Part shown: positions 47,742 through 48,809 of the stretch, one piece after another
How positions within the stretch are numbered: position 1 is the first letter of the stretch
How the letters are laid out: the number at the start of each line of letters is the position of its first letter
Assembly: GCA_030844565.1 (NCBI GenBank)
Contig: JAUUNK010000014.1
Span: 1-48,809, forward strand
Direction: 5' to 3'
DNA length: 48,809 nt
From: Bacteroides ovatus
GTDB taxonomy: Bacteria > Bacteroidota > Bacteroidia > Bacteroidales > Bacteroidaceae
Notes under the pieces: model-generated
The model's input: the letters and a program-made list of their open reading frames with translations, nothing else
The model's database searches: none
What the model was told of the DNA's origin: nothing
Program-made: the position numbers and the translations under genes

Positions 47742-48809
47742 TTAAGTATTTTCGGGTTCCGCATGAGTCCAGTAACGTTCGATTTCTTCTAACGATTTAC
47801 CGGTTGTCTCCGGAACAAGTTTCCAGACGATGAATATATAAGGTACGCACATGATGGCGAACAGGAAGAATGTTCCGGCAGGAGTAAGGTGATGGAGCAT
47901 CCAGGGAGTTAACTGTCCAATTAAATAGGTACCAACCCATAAAGCAAATCCGGCAATGGACATTGCCAGACCTCGTACTTTGGTAGGATACATTTCCGAG
48001 AGAAGTACGAATATCACAGCGCAGATAGAAATGGCGCAACAAAATACATAGCATAAAAAGAAGGCGAGCAAAAATAAGCTCGATATGTGGAGAGAAGCTG
48101 CCGAAAGAAAATAGCCCCCAATAAGCACAAGGGATACAATCATTCCGGATACTCCATAGTAAACCAGTTTCTTACGCCCTACTTTATCAATAATGAGCAG
48201 TGCCAGCACGGTAGTAAGGGTATTAACCAGACCTACAAGCACTTGATAGAACAAAGAATCTCCTCCCGACAACCCCGCGTCCTCAAAAATAGACGGACCA
48301 TAATAAAGAACGGCATTCACTCCCATAAACTGTCCCAGAATGGCAATGCATACCCCGATAAGGACCGCTTTGCGGATGCCGGGTTTCATCAAGATAGACC
48401 ATTCCGAACGGTTCTCGAAGATAACGACGGACTTCGTTTCATTCAGTTGCAACTCTGCTATGGGGAAGGAGTTGTAGATTCGCTCCAGTATGTAAACAGC
48501 TTTTTCTTCCTGTCCTTTCACTATCAGCCATCGGGGACTCTCGGGAATAAAAAAGGCGATAAGGAGAAACAAGACAGCAGGAAATGTTTCCATACCGAGC
48601 ATTCCTCTCCATACTTCGGAGACCATTATCCTCTCTATCCATCCGGTGGCTGGGGAGCCCCCACTTTCAGAGTAGGCGAGTAGCTGGTAGTTGACCAGGT
48701 AAGCTCCCAGAAAACCGACGGTTACCGCCAGTTGGTAGAGCGAAACCATGCGTCCTCTGTATTGTGCAGCAGAGACTTCGGAGATATAGAGTGGAGATAC
48801 AATGGAAAC
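47742..48809 (-). CDS. MFS sugar porter, XylE-like (5' end cut by window edge)
   Basis: The frame is open to the right edge, so the N-terminal part of the gene lies outside; 355 codons are visible. Sugar porter signatures are present: LYISEVSAAQYRGRMVSLYQL after helix 4, PESPRWLIVKGQEEKA between helices 6 and 7, DKVGRKKLVYYG after helix 8, and VPETTGKSLEEIERYW at the C-terminus. About eight membrane helices are seen. Proteins of this group import hexoses or pentoses with protons across the inner membrane. It differs from the FucP-type permease encoded downstream, so the locus probably delivers at least two monosaccharides. It lies 33 bases upstream of SusC, implying that the operon promoter lies beyond the window. 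Confidence 0.9.
   Translation of the reverse strand, partial: VSIVSPLYISEVSAAQYRGRMVSLYQLAVTVGFLGAYLVNYQLLAYSESGGSPATGWIERIMVSEVWRGMLGMETFPAVLFLLIAFFIPESPRWLIVKGQEEKAVYILERIYNSFPIAELQLNETKSVVIFENRSEWSILMKPGIRKAVLIGVCIAILGQFMGVNAVLYYGPSIFEDAGLSGGDSLFYQVLVGLVNTLTTVLALLIIDKVGRKKLVYYGVSGMIVSLVLIGGYFLSAASLHISSLFLLAFFLCYVFCCAISICAVIFVLLSEMYPTKVRGLAMSIAGFALWVGTYLIGQLTPWMLHHLTPAGTFFLFAIMCVPYIFIVWKLVPETTGKSLEEIERYWTHAEPENT

Overview
The window looks like a chromosomal stretch of a gut Bacteroides (Bacteroidota). The evidence is a SusC/SusD pair, many lipoproteins with acidic residues after the lipid cysteine, an ECF sigma factor and a FecR anti-sigma factor, DUF4988 and DUF5018 domains, and promoter elements close to the Bacteroides -7 consensus TAnnTTTG. 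Nearly every gene is on the minus strand. The ECF sigma factor at 10004-10591 is the only plus-strand gene. No tRNA, rRNA, CRISPR array, insertion sequence or integrase was seen.

Region A (1-9701, minus): a FecR-type anti-sigma factor cut by the left edge, preceded by a compact five-gene unit. In transcription order the unit encodes a 1114-residue surface lipoprotein (DUF4988 module, GLUG repeats, phosphodiester glycosidase domain), a related 813-residue lipoprotein without the catalytic domain, a short protein with the DUF4988 module alone, a glycerophosphodiester phosphodiesterase and an SGNH esterase.

Region B (9702-10821): a divergent regulatory gap, the ECF sigma factor, then a gap with three copies of a GC-rich palindrome and a strong minus-strand terminator.

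Region C (10822-48809, minus): about 38 kb of closely spaced genes forming one large polysaccharide utilization locus (PUL). From the right edge: a sugar porter (partial), SusC, SusD, a DUF5018 lipoprotein, a SIS-domain sugar-phosphate enzyme, a ROK kinase, GH2, GH20, a sialate O-acetylesterase-like protein, two unassigned glycosidase-like proteins, a second phosphodiester glycosidase lipoprotein, a second SGNH esterase, GH27, a DUF4855 lipoprotein, GH89 (alpha-N-acetylglucosaminidase), a FucP/NagP-like permease, NagA, NagB, two exported Gfo/Idh/MocA proteins, ApbE, a third Gfo/Idh/MocA protein, a small membrane protein and a fourth Gfo/Idh/MocA protein.

Reading of the system: SusC/SusD import a glycan. 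Exported enzymes remove alpha-GlcNAc (GH89), beta-HexNAc (GH20), alpha-galactose-type (GH27) and beta-linked (GH2) sugars and acyl esters. Freed GlcNAc enters through the NagP-like permease and is converted by the ROK kinase, NagA and NagB (or the SIS protein). The less usual part is two phosphodiester glycosidase-domain proteins plus a glycerophosphodiesterase, next to four exported NAD-type oxidoreductases and ApbE. This suggests a glycan carrying GlcNAc in alpha linkage or phosphodiester linkage, such as a teichoic-acid-like or phosphorylated polymer or an alpha-GlcNAc-capped mucin glycan. The substrate is inference; the gene families are read from the sequence.
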